A stretch of DNA of 64,000 bases from Thermatribacter velox (GTDB lineage: Bacteria > Atribacterota > Atribacteria > Atribacterales > Thermatribacteraceae). Positions 25,335 to 34,860 of the stretch are shown one piece after another. Each line of letters opens with the position of its first letter. Position 1 is the stretch's first letter. The notes beneath the pieces were generated by a model. It worked only from the letters and a program-made list of their open reading frames with translations, made no database searches and was not told where the DNA came from. The stretch lies in NCBI RefSeq assembly GCF_038396615.1, contig NZ_CP121689.1:1996001-2060000 (forward strand), read 5' to 3'. Position numbers and translations under genes: made by a program.

Positions 25335-25649
25335 CTATGCCTTAACATCCAGAAGCTGCCCGCGCTCATCCTCAGGAGAAGAACCACTGGAACTGCTTTC
25401 TGTTTTCCTTTTCGCTTTTTGCGATTGGCTTTTCTTCCCATTTTTGTTTGAATCTTTCTCTTCTCGTGGCTTCAGGCGTTCCTTCTTCGGAGAGCTAGCG
25501 ACCTCTTCCGCAACTCTTTCAGCCTGTTTCCTCAACTCTTGGGAGAAAGCTGCTCCCTGTAGCTCAGGAGCATGTTCACGCACATTCTGCAACCTGGCCA
25601 CTTCTCCCACCCGAGCGACGGTATTCTGCATATTCACCGGATCAACCAT
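25335..25649 (-). CDS. Small hydrophilic flagellar-locus protein
   Basis: 104 aa. N-terminal half has a helical part (VDPVNMQNTVARVGEVARLQ), then a Lys/Glu/Ser-rich tail from about residue 55. I do not recognise a family. It overlaps the preceding FapA-type gene by 8 bases and is 9 bases before comFB, so it belongs to the same transcript. Confidence 0.55.
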   Translation of the reverse strand: MVDPVNMQNTVARVGEVARLQNVREHAPELQGAAFSQELRKQAERVAEEVASSPKKERLKPREEKDSNKNGKKSQSQKAKRKTESSSSGSSPEDERGQLLDVKA

Positions 25650-27078
25650 TCAACCTCACCTTCGGGCGCTCAAAACTGCCCAAAACTATCTCCCCTCCCT
25701 TTACTTCAAAAGAAGCATAGGGAATCTCTTCCCGCACCACATAGGTAAAATTGCCTATGGTGATTCTGACCTGAGGATACACCTTTTCTTCAACCAGGAC
25801 CTTGCTTTCACGCCGGCTCAATTCATCCTCAATCTCGTTCAGACGCTTCTGAAGAAACTCTCTCTTTTTACTCAGAAGACCATGAGTAACCTGGAGCTTG
25901 GTAAACATTTCCGTAAATCTGTCGTCCAGAACCTTCCTCTGGGCTTTTTTACGCAAAAGGAGTGTCAAAGCTTTTTCAGTCTGGGACAACTCACACTGGA
26001 TTCGCTCAAGCTCTTCTCTGGTTTTTCTGTACTCTTCCCGCAGCTCAGGCGATGCACCAACTTCGATAAAGGTCTTCGTCCCCATAGGTGACCCGATCAC
26101 TTTGGCCCACAGCCATCCCCCTGCTCTTACCTGACCGCCAACCAGAAGGCCTTTCTTTCCATCAACGATCAAGTTTCCCCCACAGGAAACGTTACTATGC
26201 AAAGCAGCTTCCTCAATGAATACATCTCCCCCGGCAATGATGGTGGCACTCTCAAGCATCCTTACTCGTACGTTACCAGCAGCCTGGGCAACACCAGCGC
26301 CAGAACCCACAAAGCTTTTGCGGATATGAATGTGGCCTCCTGCTCTCAAGGAAGCTGCTTCCACCACTCCCCAGACTTCGATATCCCCCTCTGCATCTAC
26401 CGAAAAACCGCTGCGTACATCTCCCCTTACTACCACACTGCCCACAAAGGAAACGCTCCCGGTCTGGGCGTCTACATCCCCCCTCACCTCAAAAACTGGA
26501 TGAACAGTTATCCGATTGCCCAAAAGCTGTGGTCGCCCTGCAATAGTGGCAAACACCTGCTTTCCATCCTCAGAAAACCGGGCATTTTTACCAGCTGCTA
26601 TTCTGGCCTCTCGGCCCCGAAGCGGTGGAACGGGATTGCCAAAAATATCTTCACCAGGCTCCCCTTCTTCGGGAGGCATAATTTCAGCCAGCAAATCTCC
26701 CGGTCTTACTTCCGGTACCCTGGTAACCCCAAAAAGGTTGATTCTATCTTCCTCGCTGATAATCTCTTTTGTGACTTCTTCCTCGAAGAAGAGCTTCACC
26801 CACCCGTCCTTACCCCGAACGGGGAGCCTACCCTGAGCAAGGAGATACGAACCAGGCTTTTTCAGAATATCACTCGAGTCTTGAAGAACTTCTTCCTTGA
26901 GACCCGAAACAATACCTTTGCGACTCAAAAACTCACCTACACTCTCGAAGTTGCTAATCTCTTCTTCAGACAAAGGCTTCCTGACTATCAACTCGGCCCT
27001 CATGCGGTCTTGAGGAATGAGAAGCTGAATGCGCCCCTCCTCTTCGAGAACATCCAATTTCCTTTTCTGTTCACCCAT
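25642..27078 (-). CDS. FapA/DUF342 polymer-forming protein
   Basis: 478 aa. Residues about 150-330 show the DUF342 repetitive beta-helix pattern (VRGDVRSGFSVDAEGDIEVWGVVEAASLRAGG...), followed by a coiled coil (about 350-430, REEYRKTREELERIQCEL). DUF342 proteins are often next to flagellar and sigma-28 genes; role in flagellar assembly or placement is not established. Overlaps sigma-28 gene by 8 bases. Confidence 0.8.
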   Translation of the reverse strand: MGEQKRKLDVLEEEGRIQLLIPQDRMRAELIVRKPLSEEEISNFESVGEFLSRKGIVSGLKEEVLQDSSDILKKPGSYLLAQGRLPVRGKDGWVKLFFEEEVTKEIISEEDRINLFGVTRVPEVRPGDLLAEIMPPEEGEPGEDIFGNPVPPLRGREARIAAGKNARFSEDGKQVFATIAGRPQLLGNRITVHPVFEVRGDVDAQTGSVSFVGSVVVRGDVRSGFSVDAEGDIEVWGVVEAASLRAGGHIHIRKSFVGSGAGVAQAAGNVRVRMLESATIIAGGDVFIEEAALHSNVSCGGNLIVDGKKGLLVGGQVRAGGWLWAKVIGSPMGTKTFIEVGASPELREEYRKTREELERIQCELSQTEKALTLLLRKKAQRKVLDDRFTEMFTKLQVTHGLLSKKREFLQKRLNEIEDELSRRESKVLVEEKVYPQVRITIGNFTYVVREEIPYASFEVKGGEIVLGSFERPKVRLNG

Positions 27079-27841
27079 TTCGTACCCCTTCCCAAGCGAG
27101 AATCTTTACCTTGATTTTCAAAAGAGCTCGAGAAATGAGCTGCGAAACACGGGATTCCCCTAACCCCATTATGCTCCCTATCTCTTTCAAAGTCAAACCC
27201 TCGTAATAATAGAGGATAAGGCACAACCTTTCCCGCTCGGGGAGTTCTTTAATGGCTTCACTGAGTGCTTCCATAAGTTCTTTCTTCTCCAGCACCTTCT
27301 CAGGGTCGATGTATTCTCGCCTCTCACGAATGGTATCTCCAAGTGAGTTATCACCGCCAGGAATCTCTTCATCAAGCGAAAGTAAAAAACCTCCCCTGCT
27401 TTGCTCGACCATCCAGGAAAGCTCTTCTATGGAAAGACCCACTATTTCAGCCAGCTCCTCAAGGGTGGGCTCCCGACCTTCTCGGCTTTCGAATTCCCTC
27501 CAGGCACGAACCACTTCTCGCAAATTTTTTCTCTGAGTGCGAGTCAATGGATCCAGGGAACGCAGGTAATCGAGTACCGCACCCCTGATACGGGAAAGAG
27601 CATAGGTTTCAAACTTCAAACCCTTTTGAGGGCGAAAGCGTTCCAGAGCTTGGATAAGACCCAAAACTCCATAGCTTTCCAGGTCTTCACGGTCGACATG
27701 AGGGGGCAGAAGGTAAAGCAGTCTCCCTATGGCTATCTTCACCAGATACAGGTAAGAAACCACCAGTTCTTCCCTGGCCTTTGGGTCTCCATTTTTTAAG
27801 TAGCTTTCCCAGAGCTTTTCTCTTTCGGTTACCACTTTCAT
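27071..27841 (-). CDS. fliA: Flagellar sigma factor sigma-28 (FliA/SigD)
   Basis: 256 aa with regions 2 (DREDLESYGVLGLIQALERF, FETYALSRIRGAVLDYLRS), 3 (REPTLEELAEIVGLSIEELSWM) and 4 (LPERERLCLILYYYEGLTLKEIGSIMGLGESRVSQLISRAL). Directs RNA polymerase to late flagellar and chemotaxis genes. No FlgM anti-sigma gene is in the window. Position after cheD matches Bacillus sigD. Confidence 0.95.
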   Translation of the reverse strand: MKVVTEREKLWESYLKNGDPKAREELVVSYLYLVKIAIGRLLYLLPPHVDREDLESYGVLGLIQALERFRPQKGLKFETYALSRIRGAVLDYLRSLDPLTRTQRKNLREVVRAWREFESREGREPTLEELAEIVGLSIEELSWMVEQSRGGFLLSLDEEIPGGDNSLGDTIRERREYIDPEKVLEKKELMEALSEAIKELPERERLCLILYYYEGLTLKEIGSIMGLGESRVSQLISRALLKIKVKILAWEGVRNG

Positions 27842-27845
27842 TTAA

Positions 27846-28061
27846 CTACTCCTCTTTTTGAGAATTGATTTCCCCGCGAGTTAAAAACCAGCTCAGGTAA
27901 AAATAAACCAGGTAAAAAACCACGATTCCAAGCAGCAAAGCCCTCAAAACAAGGGCAAACAAAGAAAACCCTCGCAGCAAACCTACCACTGCAAAAACGG
28001 TAATTGCGCACCAGGCAATCAGAAAAGCAAAAATACGGGCAATTTTTCCTGAGCCTTGCAT
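27846..28061 (-). CDS. Two-segment membrane protein
   Basis: About 71 aa from ATG 28061 (80 aa from TTG 28088, within cheD). Two hydrophobic helices (AFLIAWCAITVFAVVGLL and ALLLGIVVFYLVYFYLSWFL) and a charged tail. Sits between cheD and sigma-28. No family recognised; the neighbour position recalls small membrane proteins of Bacillus che-fla operons, but no homology is claimed. Confidence 0.5.
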   Translation of the reverse strand: MQGSGKIARIFAFLIAWCAITVFAVVGLLRGFSLFALVLRALLLGIVVFYLVYFYLSWFLTRGEINSQKEE

Positions 28062-28062
28062 T

Positions 28063-28536
28063 TCAAAGAGTGATGATCTCCCTCCCAATAGCTCTCACTT
28101 CCAGTTTTCCATCCTTCACGTAAAAAAATATGCTCCTTCCTTTTTTGCCACCAACTTCCTCTGCTTTGATAGGTATGCCCAACTCCGCAAGGGCTTTTTT
28201 GGTCATTTCCACGTTTCTCTGTCCAATATCAAAAAGGGAATTGGAACCCGAAAACATCATGGCCCCACCAGATATCTTGGCGTAAATGTCCCTTTTTAAG
28301 GCCCCTTCCCTTTTCATTTCCTCGAGCAGCGCTTGAGGAGCAGTTTCAGCAAACTTAAAGGGGTTGTTTTGCTTCTCGATCTTTTCTGGAAGCAGAATGT
28401 GTACCATACCACCAATTTTGCGCACCGGATCATAGAGGCAAAGACCAACGCAGGAACCTAAACCCAGAATACACAGAACCTCCTCCGGGTCTTTACTCAC
28501 TTTGTATTCTGCCATTCCTATGGAACTTTTTTTCAT
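28063..28536 (-). CDS. cheD: Chemoreceptor glutamine deamidase CheD
   Basis: 157 aa. LGLGSCVGLCLYDPVRKIGGMVHILLP carries catalytic Cys and His; RNVEMTKKALAELGIPI follows. Deamidates receptor glutamines and binds CheC. Adjacent to cheC, as in Bacillus and Thermotoga. Confidence 0.93.
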   Translation of the reverse strand: MKKSSIGMAEYKVSKDPEEVLCILGLGSCVGLCLYDPVRKIGGMVHILLPEKIEKQNNPFKFAETAPQALLEEMKREGALKRDIYAKISGGAMMFSGSNSLFDIGQRNVEMTKKALAELGIPIKAEEVGGKKGRSIFFYVKDGKLEVRAIGREIITL

Positions 28537-29166
28537 CTACACTACACCCAGCGCTTTCAGGATAATTTCCAGGGAACCAGTATCTGGAATCAACATAAAG
28601 TAGCCTTCCACGTGGTCTTCTTCTTCCACAAACTCGGTTTCAATCAACAGAGCGTAATCACCGTGTTTAGCAATTTCTATCAAAATCAAGTCCACCACCG
28701 CACCAGCCATATCCACAGCCAAAGAGGGCACGGAATGATCCAGGCGTAACCCCGTAAAATCAGCAAGTGCTGTAAGATAGGAAGAAGCAAGAATATTGCC
28801 AATTTCGTTCATGGCAGAAGCTGACATTTCGTCGGGCTCGAAAACCGCACTGATGTCAGATGGTGCCAAGTCTCCAAGCAACATACGCATCAGCTTTAAA
28901 GCGTTTTCCACCGTCATTATGAACAGAATATGCCCGGTTACCTCCCCGGAAACAGCAAGGTAAACCCCGAGCACCTCTTTTTCCGGACCTCCCAGCCAGT
29001 TAGGGACCTCTTTAATAGGCAACAAAGCGACCCGGGGAACAGTCATGGTAACTTTTTTGTTCACCATCTTGGAAAGAGCGGTCGCTGCATTGCCAGCCCC
29101 AATATTCCCTATTTCCCTTAAAGCATCAAGCTGCAAATCGTTGAGATTATCGAAAGAAAGCCCCAC
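28537..29166 (-). CDS. cheC: CheY-P phosphatase CheC
   Basis: 209 aa from GTG 29166, the same length as Bacillus CheC. Two copies of the E-x2-N active-site pattern: REIGNIGAGNAATALSK and NEIGNILASSYLTALAD. Removes phosphate from CheY, stimulated by CheD. The upstream in-frame extension to 29235 lies inside cheR and is not used. AGGAG lies 10 bases before the start. Confidence 0.93.
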   Translation of the reverse strand: MGLSFDNLNDLQLDALREIGNIGAGNAATALSKMVNKKVTMTVPRVALLPIKEVPNWLGGPEKEVLGVYLAVSGEVTGHILFIMTVENALKLMRMLLGDLAPSDISAVFEPDEMSASAMNEIGNILASSYLTALADFTGLRLDHSVPSLAVDMAGAVVDLILIEIAKHGDYALLIETEFVEEEDHVEGYFMLIPDTGSLEIILKALGVV

Positions 29167-29179
29167 CGCACAACAACTC

Positions 29180-29968
29180 CTATTCCTTTTGATAGAAGAA
29201 AGGAGAAACGTACCGCAAACCAAATTTTTGTGCATTGTTTATGCGCTCAGTACTTCCAATCCACAAATACCCCCCACGCTCCAGAGATTGAGCGAGCTTA
29301 TCAAACACGATTTCCTTTGCCTCATCTTCAAAATAAATAACCACATTACGGCACACCACAAGGTCAAAGCGTTTTTTGACTTCGTCTCTCAGCAAATCGT
29401 GCTTTTCAAAAACAATGTGTCTTTTAAGTAACGGCCGTACCGCAAACCGGTTTTCACTCTCTGGCACAAAGTATTTCTTAAAAAGCTCTGAAGGAACATT
29501 CTTAAGGTAGTCTTTGCTGTATACCCCCCCTCTGGCTTCTTCCAGAGCATCATAATCAACATCGGTGGCCCATATCTGGTATCCACCAGGTAAACCTTTT
29601 TCCTCAAAAAGAATAGCCAAAGAGTAGGGCTCACTTCCAATGGAACACCCTGCACTCCAAACCCGCAGGGCTGAGGAGTTCTTTCTGGCCAGGATGTCGG
29701 GCAAAATTTTCTTTCCGAGTTCTTCAAATTTCTCGGGATTCCTGAAAAATTCGGAAACATTGATTGTAAAGCGATTTCTAAATTCCTCAACCACCTCAGG
29801 ACGAGTTAAAAAAAGCTCAACATACTCCTCTACATCTTTCGCTCCAGCCCTTTGAATGATAAATTTTAACCTGCGTTGAAGCTGGTTCTCCTTGTAATAC
29901 CCAAGGTCCAGACCCGTTTTCTTGAGGACTGCCTGGCGCAAACGTTCCAGCTCTGCCTTCGAAAACAA
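29180..29968 (-). CDS. cheR: Chemoreceptor methyltransferase CheR
   Basis: About 262 aa. N-terminal helical domain, then AM-binding SAGCSIGSEPYSLAILFEE and FDLVVCRNVVIYFEDEAKE. Methylates receptor glutamates. TTG 29968 has AAAGGAG at 8 bases, overlapping the cheB stop; longer in-frame reading to 30001 is inside cheB. Confidence 0.93.
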   Translation of the reverse strand: MFSKAELERLRQAVLKKTGLDLGYYKENQLQRRLKFIIQRAGAKDVEEYVELFLTRPEVVEEFRNRFTINVSEFFRNPEKFEELGKKILPDILARKNSSALRVWSAGCSIGSEPYSLAILFEEKGLPGGYQIWATDVDYDALEEARGGVYSKDYLKNVPSELFKKYFVPESENRFAVRPLLKRHIVFEKHDLLRDEVKKRFDLVVCRNVVIYFEDEAKEIVFDKLAQSLERGGYLWIGSTERINNAQKFGLRYVSPFFYQKE

Positions 29969-29981
29969 AAGTCTCACTCCT

Positions 29982-31034
29982 TTACGCTTCGTCCCACTCA
30001 AGAATTACCCGAGGAATTGCTTCCAGGGGAAGTACCCAGTCAGCCAGGTTCTCCCTGACCACTGCCCCAGGCATGCCAAAAATGAGCGCTGAATCCTGAC
30101 TTTCAGCCACCACTTTTCCTCCAGAGTTTTTTACGGCCCGACAACCTTCCAGGGCATCCTTCCCCATACCAGTCAGCACCACTGCCAGAATGTTCTTTCC
30201 AAAAGCCTTTACCGCAGAAAGCAGTGTTAGATCCGCACAGGGCTTAAGCCCGGCAACTGGTGGGTCATCATTTAAAACTAGGCTTTTGTCCTCTTTCATC
30301 AAAAGGTGCTTCCCCTCAGGAGCCAGAAAAGCCCGGTTAATCCAGGTTAGCTCACCACCGGAGGCTTCAATCACTGAAAAAGGAGCAATATCGTCAAGGT
30401 GTTTGGCAAAGCGAGTCGTAAAACCTGCTGGCATATGTTGTACGATGACTGCACAGCTTTTTTTGAGGTTTCGGAGACCAGCAAAAAGTGCTTTCAAGGC
30501 ACGGGGACCACCCGTAGAAGAAGCAATGAAAACCAGTTTTTCCGCTATGGCTTCACCTCCTGCCATTCCTTTTTCAACTTTACCAGCTTCCCTTGAAGGA
30601 AACCTTAGCGCCTTAAAATCCCGCAGCTTCTCAAGCGGGACCTCAACCACAGCCCTTACTTTACTCACAATCTCCTCAGCCTTTTTTTCGATGTCCAGAG
30701 AGATGCTTCCCGAAGGTTTCTGGATGAAATCCAGAGCTCCTCGCTCCAGTGCCTCAATGGTATACTGGCTTCCCTCCCCGGTTAAGGCACTGAGCATAAC
30801 CACCCGATAAGGACCTCTACGCATGGCTTCATCAAGAAAAATCAAGCCATTCATGCGGGGCATCTCAACGTCAAGGAGAATAACATCCGGTGTAAACCCG
30901 TTGAGTTTCTCCAGCGCCTCAACACCGTCACGTGCCGCCGCAATCACCTCTATGCCAGCTTTTTCCAGAATATCGCCTATCATGCGCCGCATAAACGCTG
31001 AATCATCAACAACCATTGCTCTGATCTTTCGCAC
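29982..31034 (-). CDS. cheB: Chemoreceptor methylesterase CheB
   Basis: 350 aa. Receiver domain (VVDDSAFMRRMIGDIL, phospho-Asp in VILLDVEMPRMNG) joined to the esterase domain (FIASSTGGPRALKALF catalytic Ser, VQHMPAGFT His, ALEGCRAVKNSGG Asp side). Starts at GTG 31034, one base after the PilZ gene stop. Confidence 0.93.
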   Translation of the reverse strand: MRKIRAMVVDDSAFMRRMIGDILEKAGIEVIAAARDGVEALEKLNGFTPDVILLDVEMPRMNGLIFLDEAMRRGPYRVVMLSALTGEGSQYTIEALERGALDFIQKPSGSISLDIEKKAEEIVSKVRAVVEVPLEKLRDFKALRFPSREAGKVEKGMAGGEAIAEKLVFIASSTGGPRALKALFAGLRNLKKSCAVIVQHMPAGFTTRFAKHLDDIAPFSVIEASGGELTWINRAFLAPEGKHLLMKEDKSLVLNDDPPVAGLKPCADLTLLSAVKAFGKNILAVVLTGMGKDALEGCRAVKNSGGKVVAESQDSALIFGMPGAVVRENLADWVLPLEAIPRVILEWDEA

Positions 31035-31035
31035 T

Positions 31036-31683
31036 TCAAACCAGTCCTTTCTTTTTCATTTCAATTTGCTTCTGGAAGATAAATTTCACAATCTTTTCTC
31101 GATCCGCTTCCTGAATATCGGTAAACTCGAAAGCATAGGTAGAAGGGTCTTCCTTGCGTACCACACGCGCCTTGCCAAAGATATCCTGGCCGTTGTGAAG
31201 ACCAATCATGAAAAACAAATCCTGAGCATCGGCAGGAAAGGGATTTTTGTGATCTCCAAAGGAAACCAGCATTCCGCCCCCGCTTATGTTTTTGGTCAAG
31301 CCTTCTACCAGGGATTCCTCATCCCGCACACAGACCGGCAGAGAAATATCCAGACGAACATAGTTACGCCTCTGTTTGCGCACCACCTTTTGAGGAAGCT
31401 CCAGAATCAAATAGGCCAGATTTCCCTTGCGCTGACGCTCTTTTGCTTTCCCTTCAAAGAAAAAGATTTCGTTGTCACCCACAATGTAAACCTGCACCGG
31501 ATCCCCTTTGCCAATCGGAACCAGTGTGCCTCGCTCTTGAGGAGCAGCAAACCAAACTTCATTATTTCTGATGCTTTCTATCCTGCTGGGATAAAAGCGC
31601 CATGTATCTTCACCATGAGAACCTTTCCACAAAACCCCGATGCTCGCTTTACGGTTAACTTGAAAAATCCTTTCTACTTCCAA
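31036..31683 (-). CDS. PilZ-domain c-di-GMP effector, YcgR-like
   Basis: 215 aa. N-terminal YcgR-type domain (residues about 1-95) and PilZ domain with RKQRRNYVR (R-x3-R) and NISGGGMLVS (N/D-x-S-x-G-G). Binds cyclic-di-GMP and probably brakes the motor, as YcgR/DgrA does (inference). Follows flhA where flhF/flhG would stand in Bacillus. Confidence 0.85.
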   Translation of the reverse strand: MEVERIFQVNRKASIGVLWKGSHGEDTWRFYPSRIESIRNNEVWFAAPQERGTLVPIGKGDPVQVYIVGDNEIFFFEGKAKERQRKGNLAYLILELPQKVVRKQRRNYVRLDISLPVCVRDEESLVEGLTKNISGGGMLVSFGDHKNPFPADAQDLFFMIGLHNGQDIFGKARVVRKEDPSTYAFEFTDIQEADREKIVKFIFQKQIEMKKKGLV

Positions 31684-31685
31684 GA

Positions 31686-33746
31686 CTACTCACTCCGTAC
31701 CACACGCTCGATTTTGATTTCCACGTCTCTGGGTACTTCCTCAAAGGCGAGGACCACCACTTGAGGAAGATAGCCAGAAATCAAGTCTCGGAAACCTCTC
31801 CTAATTTTACCAGTTACAACCAGCAAGGGGAAATAACCCGCATTTACCAGATACTCTATGCCAGAAGAAACCCCCTGCAATACCTTGCGGAACCTCTCAG
31901 GATCGATGGTTTCTCTCCCTTCAATTACTCCCAGGATTTTCTGCTCTAAAGATGCATCAAGTGCCAGAGCGTGCAGTTTGCCATCTCCGGTAATGTACTG
32001 CCTCACAATCATTCTGCCCAGCCTTCTGCGCACCATTTCGGTAAGGTCTTCAATGTTTTTACTCTGTGGGGCGTAATCTGCCAGGACCTCCAGAATCATA
32101 GGCAAATCCCGAATCGAAACGCCTTCCATAAGGAGATACTGCAACACTTTTTGAACCTCTCCAACTGTCATCAGGGAAGGAATAAGTTCCTCCACCACCG
32201 CCTGGTTGGTCTTTTTCACCTGCTCAAGGAGCAGGCGGACATCCTGACGAGTGATTAACTCGTGCGCATGCTTTTTAACCACCTCAGAAAGGTGGGTAAT
32301 CAGCACCGATTCGGGGTCAACCAGCGTGAATCCCATCATTTCGGCCTTTTCCCGCCGGGTTTCGTTAACCCAGTAGGCGGGGAGTTGGAAAGCCGGTTCC
32401 TTAGTGGGAATGCCCTCGATTTTGACTTCTCTGCTTTCAGGGTGAATGGCCAGATAGTGGTTGGGTAGAATTTCTCCCCGAGCAACTTCCACACCCCGTA
32501 TCTTGATCACGTACTCATTGGGCTGGAGATGTAGATTATCACGTACTCTTATCGGCGGAACAACGAAACCTTTTTCTCTGGCCAGGTTCACACGCATCTG
32601 GGTGATCCTGCGCAATAGCCCTCCACCAGATTGAGGATCCACAAGCGGTATCAAACCGTAACCCACCTCAAGCTCGATGGGGTCCACCTCGATCATCTGG
32701 GCAATATCTTCCACGCTTCTGGGAAGCTCTTCAATCTCCGGCGTCTTTTCTACAGAAGCCGCTGCTTCCTCCACTTTGGCTCTGCTTCGCAAATAGGAAA
32801 AACCAGCTAATCCAAGAGAGAGCAGGAAAAAGGGAATTTTTGGTAAGCCTGGAAGAAGACCCAGAACCAGCAAAAGGAAAGCAGCAATCATCAAAACCCG
32901 GGGAGTACGGGTTATTTCTCGAGCGAGATCTTTACCCAGATTGTCTTCACTCGCTGCCCGGGTAACGATCAAACCACTGGCAGTGGAAATCAAAAGAGCT
33001 GGAATCTGGGCAACCAGACCATCGCCCACCGTTAAAAGCGCGTAAGTCTGCAGGGCTTCGTTCATGGAAAGCCCTCGCTGCATGCTCCCTACAATCACTC
33101 CGCCCAAAAAGTTAATCAGGGTGATAATAAGGCCGGCTATGGCATCCCCGCGCACAAACTTGCTGGCACCATCCATTGCTCCATAAAATTCCGCCTGGCG
33201 TTCTATCTCACGTCTGCGACGCTTGGCCTCATTTTCATCAATAAGCCCAGCATTGAGGTCAGCATCGATACTCATCTGTTTTCCGGGCATAGCGTCCAGA
33301 GTAAATCTGGCAGCAACCTCAGCAATACGGTTGGCTCCATTGGTGATAACCACAAACTGAATAATTACCAGAATCAGGAAAATGATGAACCCCACTACGT
33401 AGTTGCCACCCACTACAAAGTGTCCAAAGGCTTCGATAAGTTTTCCAGCATAACCATGGAGCAAAATCAACCTGGTTGTGGAGACATTCAACGCCAATCG
33501 AAAGAGCGTAGCAAAAAGTAAAAGCGAGGGAAACACTGAAAATTGCAGGGGATTGGTGACATAACTGGTGGAAAGTAAAGTCAGCACCGCCAGAGTGATG
33601 TTGCAACTAAGGAAAAAATCAACCACAAATGGCGGAAGCGGGATGACCATCATCAAAATAATCAGTATAAAAACGAAGGCGAAAATGAAATCGCTGTATT
33701 TTTTACCACTTTCCAGAGTCCTGACCAGAGTCTTCACGCTGTCCAT
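31686..33746 (-). CDS. flhA: Flagellar export gate protein FlhA
   Basis: 686 aa. Eight predicted N-terminal membrane helices, the conserved FHIPEP-like loop (ARFTLDAMPGKQMSIDADLNAGLI) and a C-terminal cytoplasmic domain (about 340-686) that docks substrates and chaperones. Core component of the type III export gate with FliP, FliQ, FliR and FlhB. Confidence 0.95.
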   Translation of the reverse strand: MDSVKTLVRTLESGKKYSDFIFAFVFILIILMMVIPLPPFVVDFFLSCNITLAVLTLLSTSYVTNPLQFSVFPSLLLFATLFRLALNVSTTRLILLHGYAGKLIEAFGHFVVGGNYVVGFIIFLILVIIQFVVITNGANRIAEVAARFTLDAMPGKQMSIDADLNAGLIDENEAKRRRREIERQAEFYGAMDGASKFVRGDAIAGLIITLINFLGGVIVGSMQRGLSMNEALQTYALLTVGDGLVAQIPALLISTASGLIVTRAASEDNLGKDLAREITRTPRVLMIAAFLLLVLGLLPGLPKIPFFLLSLGLAGFSYLRSRAKVEEAAASVEKTPEIEELPRSVEDIAQMIEVDPIELEVGYGLIPLVDPQSGGGLLRRITQMRVNLAREKGFVVPPIRVRDNLHLQPNEYVIKIRGVEVARGEILPNHYLAIHPESREVKIEGIPTKEPAFQLPAYWVNETRREKAEMMGFTLVDPESVLITHLSEVVKKHAHELITRQDVRLLLEQVKKTNQAVVEELIPSLMTVGEVQKVLQYLLMEGVSIRDLPMILEVLADYAPQSKNIEDLTEMVRRRLGRMIVRQYITGDGKLHALALDASLEQKILGVIEGRETIDPERFRKVLQGVSSGIEYLVNAGYFPLLVVTGKIRRGFRDLISGYLPQVVVLAFEEVPRDVEIKIERVVRSE

Positions 33747-33755
33747 ATTTTCACC

Positions 33756-34817
33756 TCAAACCCTGCTCTTTTTAAGCCTGTAAACAAAGGCCAGGATTTC
33801 GGCAACCGCTCGATAGAGAAAACCCGGTATTTCCTGCCCGACCTTGCAGGATTTATAAAGGTCCCAGGCCACCTTTTTGTTTTCGACAATGGGCACTTCA
33901 TGCTCCCTGGCAATTTGCTTGATGCGTTGGGCCAGAAAATTCTTGCCCTTGGCCACCAAAACCGGCGCTCTCATCACGCCACGCTCGTAACGCAGTGCAC
34001 AAGCCACATGGGTGGGGTTGGTAACCACTACCTGTGCTTTGGGCACTTCCTGCATCATGCGCAGACGAGCTATCTCTCGCTGCTTGGAGCGTATTCGGGA
34101 ACGCACCAGGGGATCACCCTCGGTTTTTTTGAGTTCTTCTTTGAGTTCCTCTTTGGTCATCCGGATATTGCGCTCATACTCAAAGCGCTGGTAGAAAAAA
34201 TCGAAGAAACCGATACCTAAAAATAAAGCCCCCAGAGAAAAACCCAGCTTCTTCGCCACGCCACCAACCAGGAAAAGAGCGGAGCGGAGTTCCATAAAGG
34301 AGAGCGTAGAAAGCCCAGGTAGTACTGATTTGAGAATGAGATAAGCAAGTGCTATGCCAAGCAGCACCTTCAAGCTCACTTTCAAAAACTCCATAAAAGT
34401 GCGTAGCGAAAAAAGCCTTTCCACACCCTTCAAAGGATTAACATATTGAAATTGGGGTTTTAACTTCTCAAAGGAAACCACAAAACCAGTCTGCAAAAAA
34501 CCCAGGAAAAGGCCCATTCCTGCAGCAATCAGCACCACCGGCGCCACCATCCGGGCATAGAAAAGAAAAACGGTCTTAAAAAGGTCCAGAGTCCATTCCA
34601 CGCCTCTTTCTTCAAGCCGGAAAGCACTCATCCAGAAAGTGCTGGTAAAGTCTTCCCACTGCTGCATCAGTGAAGTAACCAGAAAGCTCACCACAGAAAA
34701 GGTGGCCAAGAATCCAAAACCGGTGCTGAAATCTACGCTCCTTGGAACCTGCCCTTTTCTCCGCAGTTCCTCTCTGCGCCTTGGCGTTGGGGCTTCAGTT
34801 TTCTCCTGAGCCGGCAT
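33756..34817 (-). CDS. flhB: Flagellar export protein FlhB
   Basis: 353 aa. Four membrane segments, then autocleavage motif VVTNPTHVACAL (NPTH near residue 264) that switches substrates from hook to filament. Starts at ATG 34817 after AGGTGAT. Carries its own promoter-like motif at 34841-34855. Confidence 0.95.
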   Translation of the reverse strand: MPAQEKTEAPTPRRREELRRKGQVPRSVDFSTGFGFLATFSVVSFLVTSLMQQWEDFTSTFWMSAFRLEERGVEWTLDLFKTVFLFYARMVAPVVLIAAGMGLFLGFLQTGFVVSFEKLKPQFQYVNPLKGVERLFSLRTFMEFLKVSLKVLLGIALAYLILKSVLPGLSTLSFMELRSALFLVGGVAKKLGFSLGALFLGIGFFDFFYQRFEYERNIRMTKEELKEELKKTEGDPLVRSRIRSKQREIARLRMMQEVPKAQVVVTNPTHVACALRYERGVMRAPVLVAKGKNFLAQRIKQIAREHEVPIVENKKVAWDLYKSCKVGQEIPGFLYRAVAEILAFVYRLKKSRV

Positions 34818-34840
34818 AAATCATCACCTGCAAATTGCAG

Positions 34841-34855
34841 ATAAATTTAATTGCC
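34841..34855 (-). promoter_or_regulatory. Shared flagellar promoter motif, site 3 (flhB)
   Basis: Minus strand GGCAATTAAATTTAT preceded by TT, with GG and TA separated by ten bases. The same pattern occurs at 52548-52562 and 58810-58824. The end of the motif is 24 bases from ATG 34817, which leaves room for a start point and the AGGTGAT site. Confidence 0.5.
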
Positions 34856-34860
34856 AAATT

